From an uncultured Christensenellaceae bacterium (GTDB lineage: Bacteria > Bacillota > Clostridia > Christensenellales > CAG-138), in contig CABSAH010000087.1 of assembly GCA_902475645.1 (NCBI GenBank), forward strand, positions 1 to 7,585: 7,585 nucleotides of DNA. The letters run 5' to 3'. Shown here piece after piece: positions 5,774 to 7,585 of the stretch (the first letter of the stretch is position 1; each line of letters opens with the position of its first letter). Made by a program: the position numbers and the translations under genes. Under the pieces are notes generated by a model. The model had not been told where the DNA came from, did no database searches, and was given only the letters and a program-made list of their open reading frames with translations.

Positions 5774-5797
5774 TACATACGAAAGGAAGGCATAACC

Positions 5798-6148
5798 ATG
5801 CAGATGTTGGTTTTTATCACCAAGCAGACCGAATGTATAACCCCGATTCTGGCCGATCTGCTCAGCCGCAACATAAGCGGAGCAACAGTTATCGACTGCG
5901 AGGGTATGCTCAAAACCATCAATGAATCAAGTATAGACCCGCCGCCGGTGTTCGGGTCGCTCAGGCATTTTATAAACCCCGGTCAGGAAACGGCAAAGCT
6001 TCTTATGATAATTGCCAAGGATGACGAACGGCTTGCGCTTGTGAAGCAGATAATCCACGACCATGTGGGCAAGCTGAACAAGCCCAACACGGGTATAATG
6101 TTTGAAATACCCGTTATGAACGTTGAGGGGGTTTCAAAGGAAAGCTGA
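5798..6148 (+). CDS. PII-like signalling protein, probable regulator of the adjacent antiporter
   Basis: A 116-residue protein with the ferredoxin-like layout of the PII (GlnB) superfamily: MQMLVFITKQ (strand 1, 1-10), helix 11-24, ISGATVIDCEGM (strand 2, 26-37), then the T-loop region (about 38-65) containing DPPPVFGSLRHFINPGQET. Strand 3 (AKLLMIIAKD, 66-75), helix 2 (76-93) and a last strand with NTGIMFEIPVMNVEGV (97-112) follow. The TGI-F--PV--V-G ending is a strong mark of PII-like proteins. The canonical T-loop tyrosine of GlnB is missing, so this is not an ordinary nitrogen regulator. PII relatives form trimers that bind nucleotides (ATP/ADP, cAMP or c-di-AMP) and often control a transporter encoded beside them. 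The stop TGA overlaps the antiporter ATG by one base, implying translational coupling. The start has AGGAAGG 7 nt upstream. The ligand is unknown. Confidence 0.8.
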   Translation: MQMLVFITKQTECITPILADLLSRNISGATVIDCEGMLKTINESSIDPPPVFGSLRHFINPGQETAKLLMIIAKDDERLALVKQIIHDHVGKLNKPNTGIMFEIPVMNVEGVSKES

Positions 6149-7365
6149 TGGGTACAACAATTTTATATATTGCGGCTGCAATGGCGGCCGGACTTCTGTT
6201 CAATAGGCTTGCAAAGCTAATTTCGCTGCCAAATGTAACGGGCTATCTTGTTGCGGGGCTTTTGATAGGGCCAAGCGTGCTTAACCTTATCCCCAAGGAA
6301 GGGACGGCGGCGCTAAACGTGCTTGTAACGCTGGCGCTGGGCTTCATAGCCTACTCGATAGGCGGCGAATTCAACATAAACAACATAAAGGCCATAGGCG
6401 GCAAAAGCATAATCATAACCATGTTCCAGGCCTTTGCGGCGGTATCCCTTGTGGATATAACGCTGTGCTTAATGGGCTTCGATGTGCCGCTGGCGCTTAC
6501 GCTGGGCGCAATAGCCGCGGCTACCGCCCCCGCCGCCACGCTTATGGTGGTGCGTCAATATAGGGCCAACGGCCCCGTTACGCGCACGCTGCTGCCCGTT
6601 GTTGCAATGGATGACGCGGTGGGGCTTATCGTGTTTGCCATATCTCTTGCGCTGGCGCAGGGAATGTCCGGCGCCCAAGGCGTCAGCTTTTACACAACGG
6701 CCGTTCAGCCGCTTATGGAAATAGTGCTTTCCCTTGCCGTAGGCGGGGCGATAGGCCTTGCGGCAAGCGTTGCGCTGCGCTTTTTCCATTCAAAGGATAA
6801 TTTCCTCTGCGTATCCGTTGCGGCGGTACTGCTGGGCACGGCGCTTGCGGATTTATGGGGGCTTTCGTCGCTTTTGCTTTGCATGTCCATAGGCGCTGTG
6901 GTATGCAACCTAAGGAAGGATGCGGACGGCATAATGGACGGCTGCGAGCGCTGGACTCCGCCGCTGTTCATGCTGTTCTTCGTAATATCGGGCGCGGAGC
7001 TTGACCTTGCCGCCATACCCACGGTCGGCATACTGGGCATTGCGTACCTTGCGGCGCGCTCGGCAGGCAAATACATGGGCACATATATAGGCTCCGGCAT
7101 CGTTCATGCGGACGATAAAATAAAAAAATATCTCGGCCTTGCGCTGCTTCCGCAGGCGGGCGTGGCAATAGGCATGGCGCAGGTATGCGCGGCAAAGCTG
7201 CCCATGTACGGCGAACGCATAACCACCGTTGTGCTGTGCGCAACGCTTATTTACGAGCTTATAGGCCCCGTTATAACAAAGACGGCGCTTGTGAAGGCGG
7301 GCGAAATATCGCCGGAGCTTGCCCATGCGCGGCGCAAAAGGGCGCATAAAGCCCAAAACGGATAA
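6148..7365 (+). CDS. CPA2-family cation/proton antiporter (Kef/NapA-like membrane domain)
   Basis: A 405-residue, very hydrophobic inner-membrane protein with about 11-13 predicted helices, exchanging Na+ or K+ for protons. Family marks: LPNVTGYLVAGLLIGPSVL (27-45), the broken-helix segment AAATAPAATLMVVRQY (123-138), and VVAMDDAVGL (151-160) with the paired Asp155-Asp156 that bind the ion. A DD pair suggests electrogenic exchange as in NapA/NhaA; KefC-type carriers have QD. Lys308 in RSAGKYMG (304-311) may be the lysine that pairs with the aspartates. LPQAGVAIGMA (334-344) is also typical. Many Kef systems carry a C-terminal RCK/TrkA-N regulatory domain; this one ends after the membrane domain with a short basic tail (ARRKRAHKAQNG), so control probably comes from the separate PII-like protein. 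The ATG shares one base with the upstream stop, behind AAAGGAAA. No clear terminator follows. Confidence 0.9.
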   Translation: MGTTILYIAAAMAAGLLFNRLAKLISLPNVTGYLVAGLLIGPSVLNLIPKEGTAALNVLVTLALGFIAYSIGGEFNINNIKAIGGKSIIITMFQAFAAVSLVDITLCLMGFDVPLALTLGAIAAATAPAATLMVVRQYRANGPVTRTLLPVVAMDDAVGLIVFAISLALAQGMSGAQGVSFYTTAVQPLMEIVLSLAVGGAIGLAASVALRFFHSKDNFLCVSVAAVLLGTALADLWGLSSLLLCMSIGAVVCNLRKDADGIMDGCERWTPPLFMLFFVISGAELDLAAIPTVGILGIAYLAARSAGKYMGTYIGSGIVHADDKIKKYLGLALLPQAGVAIGMAQVCAAKLPMYGERITTVVLCATLIYELIGPVITKTALVKAGEISPELAHARRKRAHKAQNG

Positions 7366-7585
7366 AAATTTGCTATTTTGGCCTGTGCCGGCTTCAAAAA
7401 GCTTGTGAACAGGCCTATGGCCACCATGGTCAACCGCGCCTTTGCCAGCAGCGCCAAGGCGTCCCTGACCAGCTTCACCGACATGGTCCCCGGCGTCTGG
7501 CATTACGACGAGATGGCCAAGAGCGTGCAGATGGGCGCCTTCCAGGGTGCGGACGGCAAGCTCAGCCCCAATGACCCCATCACCC
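7366..7585 (+). CDS. SLH (S-layer homology) domain protein fragment, open at the right edge
   Basis: The frame is open from just after the antiporter stop to the window end (73 codons). Residues 15-26 (NRPMATMVNRAF) read as the end of one SLH repeat (compare TRAEMATMINRAF). Residues 37-73 begin another, with FTDMVPGVWHYDEMAKSVQ (37-55) and MGAFQGADGKLSPNDPIT (56-73). SLH repeats anchor exported proteins to the cell wall. There is no signal peptide and no good start: the first ATG (7417) and the next (7426) both lie inside the homology, with only a weak AGG ahead. Codon use changes sharply: C-ending codons dominate (GCC, GTC, ACC, ATC), with no ATA, whereas the other genes favour ATA and CTT. 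So this is either a 5'-truncated gene or a join to unrelated DNA. The SLH call is good; whether it is a working gene is doubtful. Confidence 0.65.

Noticed and set aside
7350..7385. Possible terminator after the antiporter (CCAAAA with TTTTGG).
   Set aside because: Six weak pairs around an 18-nt loop and no following U-run; too poor to call.
7399..7404. HindIII site (AAGCTT) near the compositional break, suggesting a cloning junction.
   Set aside because: AAGCTT occurs many times elsewhere in the window (for example near 900, 1011, 1414 and 3265), so its presence here carries no weight.
7417..7429. GCCACCATGG, a perfect Kozak-like string, suggesting vector sequence.
   Set aside because: The codons around it spell MATMVNRAF, the expected end of an SLH repeat, so the match is a by-product of coding sequence.
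1..7585. CRISPR arrays, tRNA or rRNA genes, insertion sequences, att sites.
   Set aside because: No regularly spaced repeats, cloverleaf-like or rRNA-like stretches, transposase genes or flanking inverted repeats were seen on either strand.

Overview
The window is a gene-dense piece of bacterial chromosome with seven complete protein genes and one partial gene at each end. Genes start at clear AGGAGG-type ribosome binding sites. A near-complete, uninterrupted sporulation sigma factor of the SigK type marks the host as an endospore-forming Firmicute. The moderate-to-high GC, heavy use of ATA (Ile), AGG and CTT codons, and a RelQ-type alarmone synthetase fit a Clostridia lineage, perhaps a gut one; that placement is inference.

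Layout. (1) 1-689, minus: a small alarmone (ppGpp) synthetase whose 3' end lies outside the window. (2) 877-1650, plus: a cytoplasmic beta-lactamase-fold serine hydrolase. (3) A two-way terminator at 1718-1742 separates it from a convergent LysR-type regulator (1768-2670, minus). (4) A 150-bp divergent promoter region with LysR-style dyads separates the regulator from a two-gene plus-strand operon: a monoacylglycerol-lipase-like alpha/beta hydrolase (2821-3732) and a family 4 iron-sulfur uracil-DNA glycosylase (3743-4312). (5) A second two-way terminator (4320-4355) separates that operon from a small stand-alone SWIM zinc-finger protein (4360-4824, minus). (6) sigK (4989-5678, plus) sits behind a promoter that reads well as a SigE promoter. 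(7) A structured leader (about 5721-5797) precedes a tightly coupled pair: a PII-like signalling protein (5798-6148) and a CPA2-type cation/proton antiporter with a DD motif (6148-7365). (8) The last 220 bases hold part of an S-layer-homology (SLH) protein that starts mid-domain without a convincing start signal and with different codon use.

How the parts may work together. The LysR regulator probably controls itself and the divergent hydrolase/glycosylase operon. The PII-like protein is probably the ligand-responsive regulator of the antiporter, in the way other PII-superfamily proteins sit beside and gate transporters. sigK has no obvious intrinsic terminator before the PII/antiporter promoter, so some read-through is possible.

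The best candidate for an under-described system is the PII-like/antiporter pair with its leader. The oddest structural feature is the abrupt SLH fragment at the right edge, which may be a rearrangement or an assembly join.
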